Assembly: GCA_025210455.1 (NCBI GenBank)
Contig: JAOARQ010000057.1
Location: 186,001 to 250,000, forward strand
Source: Pelagimonas sp.
GTDB taxonomy: Bacteria > Pseudomonadota > Alphaproteobacteria > Rhodobacterales > Rhodobacteraceae
DNA: 64,000 bases
Reading direction: 5' to 3'
Below, one piece after another: positions 1 through 8,520 of this stretch. The stretch's first letter is position 1. Every line of letters begins with the position of its first letter. The translations under genes were made by a program, and so were the position numbers. The notes below the pieces were generated by a model. That model searched no databases. It was given only the letters and a program-made list of their open reading frames with translations, and was not told the origin of the DNA.

Positions 1-458
1 GCCTCGATGGCTTCCAAGGCTGCAGCGGTTTCCATCTGGCGCGACAGATGCGGATCTGTCAGGCCCTTATCCTGCAAGGGATCCAGCCCAAAGGCCACAA
101 GGCTAAGTGCGGCAGCCAGAAGGCCCGTCAAAAGGGGCAACATCAGATCAGTGAAATGATGCCCCGCCAGAATAACCACAACCACCCCGATCAAAGCAGA
201 CCCAAGGATCTTGCGAGGAAAGCGCGGGCGTCTTGCCACGATCGAACTGTTGTATTTGCGCTCGAGGCGCTGGCCCTTGCCAATCAGACGCAGCGCCAGC
301 GAAAACAGCCAGATCACTAACAGCGATGTGGCAATCCCGGCAAAAGTGCCCGAAAACGCCCAAAGCAGCATGGGGAAAATAGCAAGGAACATGACGTTCA
401 AAGCCGAATCCAGATTGGCGTGATCCCGGTCGCGTCGTTTATGCGCAAGGTCAGACAT
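1..458 (-). CDS. Membrane protein, XpaC-like (partial, C-terminus off the left edge)
   Basis: I translated the reverse strand from an ATG at 458; the frame stays open for 152 residues and leaves the window. Two hydrophobic stretches lie at about residues 20-60 and two more at about 85-120, separated by a basic segment (IVARRPRFPRKILGS). This layout resembles the N-terminal part of alphaproteobacterial proteins named 5-bromo-4-chloroindolyl phosphate hydrolysis (XpaC) family, whose real function is unknown. The gene starts 9 bp after the small membrane protein upstream, so the two are probably one operon. The reading frame is secure; the family name is tentative. Confidence 0.5.
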   Translation of the reverse strand, partial: MSDLAHKRRDRDHANLDSALNVMFLAIFPMLLWAFSGTFAGIATSLLVIWLFSLALRLIGKGQRLERKYNSSIVARRPRFPRKILGSALIGVVVVILAGHHFTDLMLPLLTGLLAAALSLVAFGLDPLQDKGLTDPHLSRQMETAAALEAIE

Positions 459-467
459 CGGCGTTCC

Positions 468-665
468 TCAGATATAGCAGAGCACAAAAATCATCAGCCA
501 CAGCCCGGCAAAGGCCGCGCGCTGTACCAGAACACCCTCGGCCTGCGCACGCAGGGTTCCCGCCGCGATGGTGTTATAGGTGTCCGACGCGATTTCGCGC
601 AGACTTCCCAGCACCAGCATGGTCGAGAACAGAATCGTCAGAAGTGTAACAGTCAGTAGCATCAT
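468..665 (-). CDS. Small two-helix membrane protein
   Basis: This is a 65-residue protein starting at a tandem ATG-ATG (665 or 662). It has an N-terminal membrane helix (about residues 2-20) and a C-terminal helix (about 48-64) joined by a short polar loop. I recognise no catalytic motif. It sits immediately upstream of the XpaC-like gene in the same direction and probably shares its transcript. A perfect TTAACCAT (reverse strand, 733-726) lies about 60 bp before the start and could be a CtrA-type site. The longer open frame upstream of 665 has no better start. Function unknown. Confidence 0.55.
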   Translation of the reverse strand: MMLLTVTLLTILFSTMLVLGSLREIASDTYNTIAAGTLRAQAEGVLVQRAAFAGLWLMIFVLCYI

Positions 666-756
666 GCCCCTATGCTCGGTTTGAAACCGGGCAAAATCGG
701 GGCATGGGATGGGAAAAACGGGGGAATGGTTAAGACAGACCGCCCCAGTCTTGACC

Positions 757-1632
757 CTAGCGCTTTTTGGGTGCCCCGCGTTGGGGTTTTCCGCCCGGAC
801 GTGGTTTGCCCTTGGGGGCACCGGGGGCTGTGCGGCTGCGTTTGACGCCCGATGGCTTGGCCTTGGGTTTCAGTTCAGATCGGCCTGCGTCCAGACCCAG
901 CTGATCGCGCACGATTTTGCGGCGCACTTCCTCCACCTCGCCCGCCTTAAGCTGCCCCAGCTGAAATGGCCCGTAAGACAGGCGGATCAGGCGGTTTACG
1001 TTGAGGCCAATATCAGCCATAGCGCGGCGGATTTCACGGTTTTTGCCTTCGCGCAGCCCAACAGTCAGCCAGGCGTTTGCCCCCTGCTGGCGATCAAGAT
1101 TGACGATCATCGGCTGAAAGCGCTCGCCCTCGATGGTAAGCCCCTTGCGCAGCGGTTCAAGCATCTGTTCCGTCGGTTTGCCATTCACCCGCACGCGATA
1201 GCGGCGCAGCCAACCGGTGCTGGGCAGTTCCAACTTGCGCTTTACACCGCCGTCATTGGTTAGCAGCAACAAACCTTCGGAATTCAGATCCAGCCGCCCG
1301 ATGCTCATGACGCGGGGCATGTCTTCGGGCAGCTCATCATAGATGGTGGCGCGGCCCTTTTCGTCACGGTTGGTGGTCACGAGGCCCGTGGGTTTGTGGT
1401 ACAGCCAGATGCGTGGTTCTTGGGGTGGATCCAGCAGTTTGCCGTCGACTTCGATGCGGTCTTTGTCGGTCACATTCAGCGCAGCACGTTCCACCAGACG
1501 CCCGTTGACCTTCACGCGACCCTCTTCGATCATGCGTTCGGCGTCGCGCCGACTGGCCACGCCCGCACGGGCGATGACTTTGGCGATACGATCCCCTTGT
1601 GGGGCCTTGGGCGGTTGCTGCTGATCTGTCAT
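757..1632 (-). CDS. rluB: 23S rRNA pseudouridine synthase, RluB-type
   Basis: The protein isomerises a uridine of 23S rRNA (position 2605 in E. coli numbering for RluB) to pseudouridine. An N-terminal S4 RNA-binding domain covers about residues 14-60. The RsuA-type catalytic domain carries GRLDLNSEG, with the presumed nucleophile Asp115. The last 40 or so residues are a Lys/Pro/Gly-rich basic tail, common in alphaproteobacterial RluB. I chose the ATG at 1632 (MTDQQQ), giving 291 residues, because the upstream in-frame extension is not typical of the family. It is divergent from tadA, with only 73 bp between them. The family is certain; the exact target uridine is inferred. Confidence 0.85.
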   Translation of the reverse strand: MTDQQQPPKAPQGDRIAKVIARAGVASRRDAERMIEEGRVKVNGRLVERAALNVTDKDRIEVDGKLLDPPQEPRIWLYHKPTGLVTTNRDEKGRATIYDELPEDMPRVMSIGRLDLNSEGLLLLTNDGGVKRKLELPSTGWLRRYRVRVNGKPTEQMLEPLRKGLTIEGERFQPMIVNLDRQQGANAWLTVGLREGKNREIRRAMADIGLNVNRLIRLSYGPFQLGQLKAGEVEEVRRKIVRDQLGLDAGRSELKPKAKPSGVKRSRTAPGAPKGKPRPGGKPQRGAPKKR

Positions 1633-1705
1633 GCGCGGGGCATAGCCCAAGCTGCGCCCAATGAGAACCCTTTCCATGTGGCGGCCCGCAGGCTAGAAGC
1701 GCGCC

Positions 1706-2158
1706 ATGCCATTCACCAGCCATATGGATGCCGCTCTTGAGCAGGCCCGTGCCGCAGCGTTGCGCGGTGAAGTGCCCGTTGGCGCGGTGATTGTCTCGCC
1801 AAAGGGGCAGGTGGTGGCGCAGGCGGGCAACCGCACCCGTGAATTGAACGATCCAACCGCTCATGCTGAGATGCTCGTCATTCGGCAGGCCTGTGCGGCA
1901 TTGGGGCAGGAGCGCCTCGAAGGATACGATTTGTATGTAACGCTTGAACCCTGTCCGATGTGTGCGACAGCGATCTCATTCGCCCGTATCCGGCGGTTGT
2001 ACTACGGCGCCTCTGACCCAAAATCTGGGGGTGTCGAATGCGGTGCGCGGGTGTTTTCTCAGCCGCAATGCCATCATGTACCCGAAGTATACGATGGTTT
2101 AGCGCAACAAGACTGTGCCGAAATCCTGACGTCATTTTTCAAGGAAAAGCGCCGCTGA
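1706..2158 (+). CDS. tadA: tRNA adenosine(34) deaminase TadA
   Basis: TadA converts A34 of tRNA-Arg(ACG) to inosine. The 150-residue protein has the cytidine-deaminase zinc site: His53-Ala-Glu55 (His ligand and proton-shuttling Glu) and Pro-Cys83-Pro-Met-Cys86 (two Cys ligands). The length is normal for the family. Its TGA overlaps the ATG of the following pseudouridine synthase by one base (TGATG at 2156-2160), which indicates translational coupling. With the divergent rluB it forms a small group of RNA-modification genes. Confidence 0.93.
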   Translation: MPFTSHMDAALEQARAAALRGEVPVGAVIVSPKGQVVAQAGNRTRELNDPTAHAEMLVIRQACAALGQERLEGYDLYVTLEPCPMCATAISFARIRRLYYGASDPKSGGVECGARVFSQPQCHHVPEVYDGLAQQDCAEILTSFFKEKRR

Positions 2159-2703
2159 TGGCCCGTGTGATTCTTTTGAACAAACCTTTTGGGGTTCTGT
2201 CGCAGTTCACTGACAAGGGAAACGCTGACAGTCCGCGCGCAACCCTTTCTGATTACGTTGAAATACCTAAGGTATACCCTGCGGGCCGCCTTGACCGCGA
2301 TAGCGAAGGGCTGCTGGTTCTCACCGATGATGGCAAGTTACAGGCGCGGATTTCCAGTCCTAAGTTCAAGAAACCCAAAACCTATCTGGTGCAGGTCGAA
2401 GGCACCCCAACCGTGGCGCAGTTGCAGGCGCTCCGTCAGGGCGTCACCCTGAAAGATGGCCCAACCCGGCCTGCTAAAGTGGTTGTGATTGATCCGCCCG
2501 ATCTTTGGCCGCGCGTGCCACCGGTGCGTTACAGAAAATCAGTGCCAGATAGTTGGATACAAATGACAATCACCGAAGGCCGCAACCGTCAGGTGCGACG
2601 GATGACGGCCCATGTCGGCCTGCCCTGCCTACGTCTGGTGCGCTGGTCCATCGGGGATTGGTCGCTGGATGGTATCCCACCCGGCGAATGGCGGGATGGC
2701 TGA
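2158..2703 (+). CDS. rluE: 23S rRNA pseudouridine synthase, RluE-type
   Basis: This is a compact RsuA-family pseudouridine synthase of 181 residues without an S4 domain, as in RluE (E. coli target U2457). The catalytic motif is [17 protein letters not shown], and a second conserved block is [12 protein letters not shown] near the C-terminus. I placed the start at the ATG overlapping the tadA stop codon; the longer upstream frame only runs through tadA. It is the second gene of a tadA-rluE operon, closed by the hairpin at 2706-2731. The family is certain; the precise target is inferred. Confidence 0.85.
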   Translation: MARVILLNKPFGVLSQFTDKGNADSPRATLSDYVEIPKVYPAGRLDRDSEGLLVLTDDGKLQARISSPKFKKPKTYLVQVEGTPTVAQLQALRQGVTLKDGPTRPAKVVVIDPPDLWPRVPPVRYRKSVPDSWIQMTITEGRNRQVRRMTAHVGLPCLRLVRWSIGDWSLDGIPPGEWRDG

Positions 2704-2705
2704 CA

Positions 2706-2731
2706 AAAAGGGTGACTGAGGCCACCCTTTT
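2706..2731. terminator. Bidirectional terminator between rluE and hemF
   Basis: Perfect stem AAAAGGGTG / CACCCTTTT with an 8-nt loop. The A and T flanks provide a U-tract for both strands, so it can end rluE (+) and hemF (-). Confidence 0.75.
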
Positions 2732-2740
2732 GAGACTGTG

Positions 2741-3622
2741 TCAGACCCATTTTGCCATTGGCGGCAGACTCATCAGGACGGCATTGGCATCATGGCCGGT
2801 TGCCAGCCCAAATTTTGTGCCGCGATCATAAACCAGATTGTATTCTGCATAGAGACCACGATGCACCAGTTGTGCATCTTTGTCCGCGTCGTCAAAGGGT
2901 TGCACGCGCCGTTTTTCCACCAATGGGGTAAAGGCAGGCAAGAAAGCCCGACCAATATCCTGTGTCAGGGCAAAGTCTTTTTCCCAATCGCCCGAGTTCT
3001 GATCATCCATAAAGATCCCCCCGACACCACGGGCGCGATTGCGGTGGGGGATATAGAAATACTCATCCGCCCACTCCTTCAGGCGTGGGTATTGTTCAGC
3101 ACCATGGGGATCCAGATGCGCCTTTTGTACGGCGTGGAAATGCTCTGTATCCTCATTGTATTCAATGCAGGGATTCAGATCTGATCCGCCACCAAACCAC
3201 CAGGCGTTTGGTGTCCAGAACATGCGTGTGTTCATATGCACCGCCGGCACATGGGGATTGCGCATATGCGCCACAAGGCTGATGCCAGAAGCCCAAAATC
3301 GGGGATCTTCCTCAATCCCGCGCACCCCGCGCGCAGCCATGGATTTCTGCGCGGCCTGTCCCAGGGTGCCGTAAACCGTGGAAATATTCACGCCAACTTT
3401 TTCAAAGACACGCCCGCCGCGCATGACGCTCATCAGGCCACCCCCGGCATCTTCGCCTGTCTCTGAAGCACGCGTGGTTTCGCTCACGTCGAACCGCCCG
3501 GCGTCCATCTCGGAAAAAGGGCCTTCAGAGTGGCTGTCTTCAAGGGCTTCGAAACAGGTGGTGATTTCATCACGAAGAGTGCGAAACCAGCTGCTTGCGC
3601 GGTGTTTTTCGTTTTCCATCAT
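2741..3622 (-). CDS. hemF: Oxygen-dependent coproporphyrinogen III oxidase
   Basis: HemF oxidatively decarboxylates coproporphyrinogen III to protoporphyrinogen IX using O2, a late step of heme synthesis. The 293-residue protein shows family blocks such as VHMNTRMF, WFGGGSDLNP and RGVGGIFMDD and ends in a typical LPPMAKWV. I chose the ATG-ATG at 3622 because AAAAGGA lies 8 nt upstream; an in-frame TTG at 3682 is less likely. It is the gene after the SDR gene (63 bp gap) on the same strand. Two further heme genes, hemC and hemE, lie about 11 kb away. Confidence 0.93.
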   Translation of the reverse strand: MMENEKHRASSWFRTLRDEITTCFEALEDSHSEGPFSEMDAGRFDVSETTRASETGEDAGGGLMSVMRGGRVFEKVGVNISTVYGTLGQAAQKSMAARGVRGIEEDPRFWASGISLVAHMRNPHVPAVHMNTRMFWTPNAWWFGGGSDLNPCIEYNEDTEHFHAVQKAHLDPHGAEQYPRLKEWADEYFYIPHRNRARGVGGIFMDDQNSGDWEKDFALTQDIGRAFLPAFTPLVEKRRVQPFDDADKDAQLVHRGLYAEYNLVYDRGTKFGLATGHDANAVLMSLPPMAKWV

Positions 3623-3685
3623 TCTGGCAATCCTTTTCTGACGCGCGGCAAACAGCGCGGAGAGCCCGTAAGGGCTGGACAAGCG

Positions 3686-4486
3686 TTAGTGGGCGGGGGC
3701 CTCAACCGGGTCAAGCAGGGTGCGCCCGCCATCCACTGTCATGATCTGACCGGTTACAAATCCCGCCCCTTCGCTGGCTAGAAACTGCACTGCCTCGGCC
3801 AGTTCCTGCGGTGCCGCGATGCGGCCCAGCGGGGTGTGATGTTCGATGTCAGCCCGAAATTCGCGATGTTCTTTCAATGTCTCTTTCAGGCTGGCCGACA
3901 TGACCGATCCCAAAGCGACCGAATTCACGCGGATGCGATTCGGCGCCAGGGCCACAGCCATCGACCGGGTCATCTGATCCAGCGCGGCGCAAGACACCGA
4001 ATATCCCAGCAGGTCTGGATGGGTGCGGCGCGCGGCGATTGAAGACAGGTTGATGATTGATCCGGCTTGTCCTTCGTCCTGACCTTCGGATTGTTTGATC
4101 ATCCGTTTGGCCACCAGTTGGGTCAGCCGCAGAGAGGTCGTCAGGTTTTGGTTCAGCAGCCGTTCCACCGAATCGTCGTCGGTGCTGAGCGGATCGGTCG
4201 TCATCACCTGACGTGACCCATTCACCAGGATATCAATCCGGTCATAGGCATCCAGCGTGGCCGACAACAGATTCGCCAGTGTCAGCTTTTCACGCAGATC
4301 ACCTGCAAAATAGCGCATGGTGCCATCTTCGCAGAACTCACCGCATTCATTGACCAGACGGGTTTCATCTAGGTCGGCCAGCATGACATTGGCGCCCTTG
4401 TCGACAAAATGCCGGGCGATGGACAGGCCAACGCCATTGGCTGCGCCTGTGACAATGGCGGTTTTTCCTTCGATCGAGAAACCCAT
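3686..4486 (-). CDS. SDR-family protein with altered active site
   Basis: This is a short-chain dehydrogenase/reductase fold protein of 266 residues. The dinucleotide motif TGAANGVG (residues 13-20) is intact, and Ser148/149 occupies the catalytic serine region. The usual YxxxK reads Tyr162-Ser-Val-Ser-Cys166, so the catalytic lysine is replaced by cysteine. The NNAG motif is also altered (LVNGSRQ). Substrate is unknown, and activity may be lost or changed. It lies directly upstream of hemF on the same strand, possibly co-transcribed, but nothing shows a heme-related role. Confidence 0.8.
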   Translation of the reverse strand: MGFSIEGKTAIVTGAANGVGLSIARHFVDKGANVMLADLDETRLVNECGEFCEDGTMRYFAGDLREKLTLANLLSATLDAYDRIDILVNGSRQVMTTDPLSTDDDSVERLLNQNLTTSLRLTQLVAKRMIKQSEGQDEGQAGSIINLSSIAARRTHPDLLGYSVSCAALDQMTRSMAVALAPNRIRVNSVALGSVMSASLKETLKEHREFRADIEHHTPLGRIAAPQELAEAVQFLASEGAGFVTGQIMTVDGGRTLLDPVEAPAH

Positions 4487-4526
4487 GCTGTCCCCTTGAT
4501 GCTTTGCCGCGGCAGGTTAACCGCTA

Positions 4527-5516
4527 TTAAGACCGCAGGCGAGAGGGTCTTGCGGCGTTCAGGATTTTAAACCGATTGTCGCCGCCGATCTCTTTCACCT
4601 CGCGGAACAACTCGGTCAGTGTTGGCTCATAGGGCAGGTGGCGGTTGGCAACCAGCCAAAGCTGCCCCTGTGGCGCAAGGTTCTTTGCAGCTGACCGGAT
4701 AAAGGCCTTGCCCAGATCGGGATCGGCCTTGCGCCCGGTGTGGAAAGGCGGGTTCATCACTACAGCGTCCAGCATCTGCGGTGACATCCAAGTGGTGGCA
4801 TCCGCCCAATGAAAGCGAACACGTGGGTCATTCAGATTGGCTTCAGCGCAGTCCAGAGCGGTTTTCTCCGCCTCAACCGCGTGCAGGGCTTTCACACCGT
4901 CGCGTTTCAAGATCTCCCGCGAGAGCCATCCCCAGCCAGCACCCAGATCACCTACGGCCCCTTTGATTTTGTCCGGTAAGGCGGCCGCCAAGGCCTGCGA
5001 TGCGGGATCAGCCCCATCGGCTGAAAACACGCCCGGAGCAGTGTAATCGCCCTGCGGATTGCACGCCATGGCGGGGAGTTCCCAATCCGTCAGCGGGCTG
5101 TCAGCCTGGAACCAGATACACTTACCATGCGCTTTGGACACTTGCCCCAGCAGCTCATAGCGCTTTTTCAGGGCTTTGATGATGGGTTCCACCCCATCCG
5201 TCTTGGCGCCATTCACCACAATCAGCCCGTTTGGCGCGGATTTTACCGCCTGTGCAACACGGGCCTCGGTCAGGTCGCGGGCGCGCGACGTTGTGACAAT
5301 CGCCCCGGCGTAGGGCCCCTCAGGGGCAGTTAACACGCGGGAAGCGTAGCGGCCCCAGGTCTCATAGGTGGGGCGGAAAGTCTGGATCACATCGCAGCGG
5401 GGCAGATCAATATCTGCGCTGGCATCTTCTATCTGCGCGCCAAACAGGGCGATTGGCCCGTCGGGCAATGTCAAACCACCAGAGTGGAGGGCGAAGTTCA
5501 GTCTATCTGCGCTCAT
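4527..5516 (-). CDS. Class I SAM methyltransferase, RsmC-like
   Basis: This 329-residue protein has an N-terminal half without a clear cofactor site and a C-terminal Rossmann methyltransferase half (motif I near GDLGAGWGWLS, then VVMNPPFH). The two-part layout and the NPPF motif match RsmC/RlmG-type guanine-N2 rRNA methyltransferases. I chose the ATG at 5516 (MSADRLNF); the upstream extension is not conserved-looking. It lies 20 bp from clpS on the same strand. The methyltransferase fold is secure; the rRNA target is inferred. Confidence 0.75.
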   Translation of the reverse strand: MSADRLNFALHSGGLTLPDGPIALFGAQIEDASADIDLPRCDVIQTFRPTYETWGRYASRVLTAPEGPYAGAIVTTSRARDLTEARVAQAVKSAPNGLIVVNGAKTDGVEPIIKALKKRYELLGQVSKAHGKCIWFQADSPLTDWELPAMACNPQGDYTAPGVFSADGADPASQALAAALPDKIKGAVGDLGAGWGWLSREILKRDGVKALHAVEAEKTALDCAEANLNDPRVRFHWADATTWMSPQMLDAVVMNPPFHTGRKADPDLGKAFIRSAAKNLAPQGQLWLVANRHLPYEPTLTELFREVKEIGGDNRFKILNAARPSRLRS

Positions 5517-5536
5517 GGGATGTCGGGCCGCAGGGC

Positions 5537-5893
5537 CTATTCCTTTTCCATGGTGCATTGCAGCGGGTGCTGATGGCGGCGGGCAAAATCCATCACTTGC
5601 CCCACTTTGGTTTCGGCGATTTCATGGCTGAAGACGCCGACAACCGCGACACCCTTTTTATGCACGGTCAGCATGATCTCAAAGGCCTGCGCATGTGTCA
5701 TGCCAAAGAAACGTTCCAGAATGTGAACGACAAATTCCATCGGCGTATAGTCATCGTTCAGCAATAGCACCTTATATAAAGGGGGCCGTTTGGTTTTGGG
5801 CTTGGTTTTTAGCGCAAGACCAGCATCCCCTTCACCATCATCGAAAGGAGACCCGGTCATCACGACCTGATGGTTCACATCTTTGCCTGTCAT
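5537..5893 (-). CDS. clpS: ATP-dependent Clp protease adaptor ClpS
   Basis: ClpS delivers N-degron substrates to ClpAP. The core has the hallmark [16 protein letters not shown] (N-end residue pocket), then [17 protein letters not shown] and a C-terminal segment typical of the family. The N-terminal 30 or so residues are a flexible acidic region. The start is uncertain: ATG at 5893 (118 residues) or at 5860 (107 residues), the latter with a weak AGG 5 nt upstream. It is divergent from the HAD hydrolase, with a 92-bp gap. Confidence 0.9.
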   Translation of the reverse strand: MTGKDVNHQVVMTGSPFDDGEGDAGLALKTKPKTKRPPLYKVLLLNDDYTPMEFVVHILERFFGMTHAQAFEIMLTVHKKGVAVVGVFSHEIAETKVGQVMDFARRHQHPLQCTMEKE

Positions 5894-5985
5894 AATTAAC
5901 TGTCGCGCTTTCGGTATCTGTGCTGATCCCTGTATATAGCTCATAATTGGCCCACGAAAAGGGGGCGCGGTGGATTGAGGGTAAA

Positions 5986-6684
5986 ATGGCCAAGCAGCTG
6001 CTAACAATCGCTTTCGACGCGGATGACACGCTTTGGCACAATGAACGGGTGTTTCAGCTGACACAGGAACGATTCGTCGAACTGCTGAAAGACCATGCTG
6101 ATCCCCACGGTCTGGATGCCCGCCTGGAGGCCGCAGAGCGGCGCAATCTGGGGCACTATGGCTTTGGTGTGAAAGGCTTTGTGCTATCGATGATCGAAAC
6201 TGCGATTGAGGTGACAGAACAAAAGGTGCCTGCTTCGGTTATTCAGGATCTGCTACGCGCAGGGCAGGATATGCTCGCTGAACCCATCGAACTGCTGCCC
6301 CATGCGCAAGAGGCGGTCGAAGCGATCGCCGACAGCCATCACGTGGTTTTGATTACCAAAGGTGATCTTCTGGATCAGGAACGCAAGCTGGCGCAATCCG
6401 GGCTGGGGGATCTGTTTGATGCGGTTGAAATCGTGTCAGACAAACAGCCTGATATCTATCAGCGGATTTTTGATCTCTGTCCGGGCGGGCCGCGCGGGGC
6501 GATGATGGTTGGGAACTCGATGAAATTTGATGTGCGCCCGGCGATTGATGTGGGCAGCTGGGGGGTCTTTGTGCCGCACGATCTGGCCTGGAGCTTTGAA
6601 CATGCCGAAGCCCCCGATTCCCCGCGCTTTCGCGAGATTGCTGATCTGTCGCTGTTGCCCGGTCTGGTGGATAGGATCGGATAG
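5986..6684 (+). CDS. HAD-family hydrolase
   Basis: This 232-residue haloacid-dehalogenase-type phosphatase carries the nucleophile motif [11 protein letters not shown] near the N-terminus. It also has a Ser/Thr motif II (VLITKGD), a motif III lysine region (VSDKQPDIY) and a late motif ([11 protein letters not shown]). This layout matches YjjG/GMP-phosphatase-like members. I placed the start at the ATG at 5986, preceded by GAGGGTAAA; the in-frame ATG at 5947 overlaps the clpS promoter region. Substrate unknown. Confidence 0.82.
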   Translation: MAKQLLTIAFDADDTLWHNERVFQLTQERFVELLKDHADPHGLDARLEAAERRNLGHYGFGVKGFVLSMIETAIEVTEQKVPASVIQDLLRAGQDMLAEPIELLPHAQEAVEAIADSHHVVLITKGDLLDQERKLAQSGLGDLFDAVEIVSDKQPDIYQRIFDLCPGGPRGAMMVGNSMKFDVRPAIDVGSWGVFVPHDLAWSFEHAEAPDSPRFREIADLSLLPGLVDRIG

Positions 6685-6929
6685 CTGCCTTAGTTTCGCC
6701 ACATTTGCCTTATTTGCGCCGCAATGGCCCAATTTGGGGGTGCAGACCGACGGTTCCGCTAGATCTTGTTGGTGCAGTTTTGCAAAAATCACAGGAAATC
6801 AAAGGATTGTCGGGTTCCCTGAAAGCCCTGTCTGTGTTATCCCTAAGTTAACTAAAAAGCCGTCTACTGAACGGTAATAAGAATGAACCCACCGAAAAAT
6901 CGGGGGTTTGAGGCAGAAAGGCAGATATC

Positions 6930-8480
6930 GTGACGCATCGTCGCAAGCAGACGGGCCGTTTGGGCCTGTATGTCATCACGCTTATTTGGATGTTCTTTGT
7001 GGTGCCGCTTTCCGCGCTGGCCGCCCCCTATGCGGCGATGGTGATGGACGCGCGCTCAGGGAAAGTTCTGCATGCGCGCAACGCAGATACCCGGCTGCAT
7101 CCGGCCTCGCTGACCAAAATGATGACCGTCTATATCGCCTTTGAGGCGGTGCAGCATGGCGAGATTTCCATGGATACCCTGGTGACGATCTCAAAGAATG
7201 CGGCGGCTGAACCGCCGTCGAAACTGGGGCTGCGTCCGGGGCAAAAGATCAAACTGCGTTACCTGGTGCGGGCGGCGGCGGTGAAATCTGCCAATGATGC
7301 GGCCACCGCAATTGGCGAAGCGATTTCTGGATCAGAAGCGGCCTTTGCCCGCCGGATGAACCGCACGGCCAAAGCGATGGGGATGAAGCGCACCACGTTC
7401 AAAAACGCCCATGGCCTAACCGAATCGGGCCACCTGTCGACGGCGCGTGACATGACGGTCTTGGGCCGCCATGTGATCTATGACTATCCGCAATATTATA
7501 ACCTGTTTTCGCGGCAAAAAGCGAATGCGGGCATCAAGACGGTGAACCACACAAACCGCCGCTTGCTGCAGAACTATCGCGGTGCGGATGGGATCAAAAC
7601 AGGCTTTACCCGTGCGGCGGGCTATAACCTTGTCGCCTCAGCCGAACGTGGCCGGGAACGGGTGATCGCCACGGTTTTTGGTGGCCGGTCGACCACCACG
7701 CGCAACGCCAAAGTGGCGGAATTGCTGGATCTTGGCTTTAAACGCTCGCCTACGCGGGTGGCTTTCCGCGCCCCGCGCAAACCCGCCTATATCGGCCAGA
7801 CGCGACCAGTGCGGGTGGCCAAGGCGGAAACAACGAAATCGAAGAAGAAAACGATCAAGGTTGCGCCGTCTCAGGCAGCCTCGAAATCTATTCGGGTGGC
7901 TAGCGCTGCGGTTAAGAAAAGCCTGCGGCCAGTGGCGCGCAAAGTTCCTGAACCTTCGGCGCCGGAAGTCACTCAGATGGTGGCCGAGGTGCAAGATGAT
8001 ATCGAAAATGTCCTGAACGAGGTCAAATCGGTCGCGACTTCAGAAGCCACATCCGAGGCCATCAAACTGGCCGCGCAGGAAGCGGCGAAGGATCCGACGT
8101 TGGCAACCACGCAGGCGGCGCCTGATGCCTCACCCAAGCCGGTGAAACGGCCAATGGCGGTTCAGGTGGCAGCGGTGATCGCCCGTGATAAACCCACCCC
8201 GGCCCAAGAGGCCGAAGTGGTGACGCGGCTGTCTACCTCAGATGGGCGGCACTGGGGCATCAATGTTGGCCGTTTTCGCAGTGAACATGTGGCGCGCAAG
8301 ACGCTGCTGAAAACAGCACTGGCAGAAAGCGCGACACTGGATGGGGCACTGCGCAAAGTGATCGAAAGCAAGCGCGGCTTTGATGCCAATTTCATGGGGC
8401 TTAGCCGGGATACGGCAGAACTGGCTTGTAAGCGTTTGCAGGCCCGGCAGATGACCTGCTTTATGATCGGGCCAAGCTAA
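6930..8480 (+). CDS. D-alanyl-D-alanine carboxypeptidase with SPOR-like C-terminus
   Basis: This is a periplasmic PBP5-type serine peptidase that trims peptidoglycan stem peptides. A signal anchor covers about residues 10-31. The catalytic motifs are Ser60-Leu-Thr-Lys63, Ser120-Ala-Asn122 and Lys223-Thr-Gly. After the catalytic domain (to about 285) comes a long Lys/Ala-rich linker. The last 80 or so residues (WGINVGRFRSEHVARKTLL onward) look like a SPOR peptidoglycan-binding domain. The start is a GTG at 6930 with an AGGCAG upstream. At 516 residues it is longer than classical DacA because of the linker and SPOR part. Confidence 0.88.
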   Translation: MTHRRKQTGRLGLYVITLIWMFFVVPLSALAAPYAAMVMDARSGKVLHARNADTRLHPASLTKMMTVYIAFEAVQHGEISMDTLVTISKNAAAEPPSKLGLRPGQKIKLRYLVRAAAVKSANDAATAIGEAISGSEAAFARRMNRTAKAMGMKRTTFKNAHGLTESGHLSTARDMTVLGRHVIYDYPQYYNLFSRQKANAGIKTVNHTNRRLLQNYRGADGIKTGFTRAAGYNLVASAERGRERVIATVFGGRSTTTRNAKVAELLDLGFKRSPTRVAFRAPRKPAYIGQTRPVRVAKAETTKSKKKTIKVAPSQAASKSIRVASAAVKKSLRPVARKVPEPSAPEVTQMVAEVQDDIENVLNEVKSVATSEATSEAIKLAAQEAAKDPTLATTQAAPDASPKPVKRPMAVQVAAVIARDKPTPAQEAEVVTRLSTSDGRHWGINVGRFRSEHVARKTLLKTALAESATLDGALRKVIESKRGFDANFMGLSRDTAELACKRLQARQMTCFMIGPS

Positions 8481-8492
8481 CCTGAAAAAGAC

Positions 8493-8514
8493 CGGGGCGG
8501 TGTTCACCGCCCCG
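8493..8514. terminator. Terminator after asd, possibly also for the carboxypeptidase
   Basis: 9-bp stem CGGGGCGGT / ACCGCCCCG with a 4-nt loop. On the minus strand it is followed by GTCTTTTTC, a good U-tract for asd. On the plus strand the tail is weaker (GATGTGTTT). Confidence 0.75.
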
Positions 8515-8520
8515 ATGTGT

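Noticed and set aside
468-821. 117-residue minus-strand frame including an upstream extension
   Set aside because: The part before 665 has no membrane or family character and crosses the rluB-side intergenic region; only the 65-residue membrane protein is supported.
2038-2157. N-terminal extension of the rluE frame into tadA
   Set aside because: It runs through the tadA coding sequence; the ATG overlapping the tadA stop gives a complete RluE.
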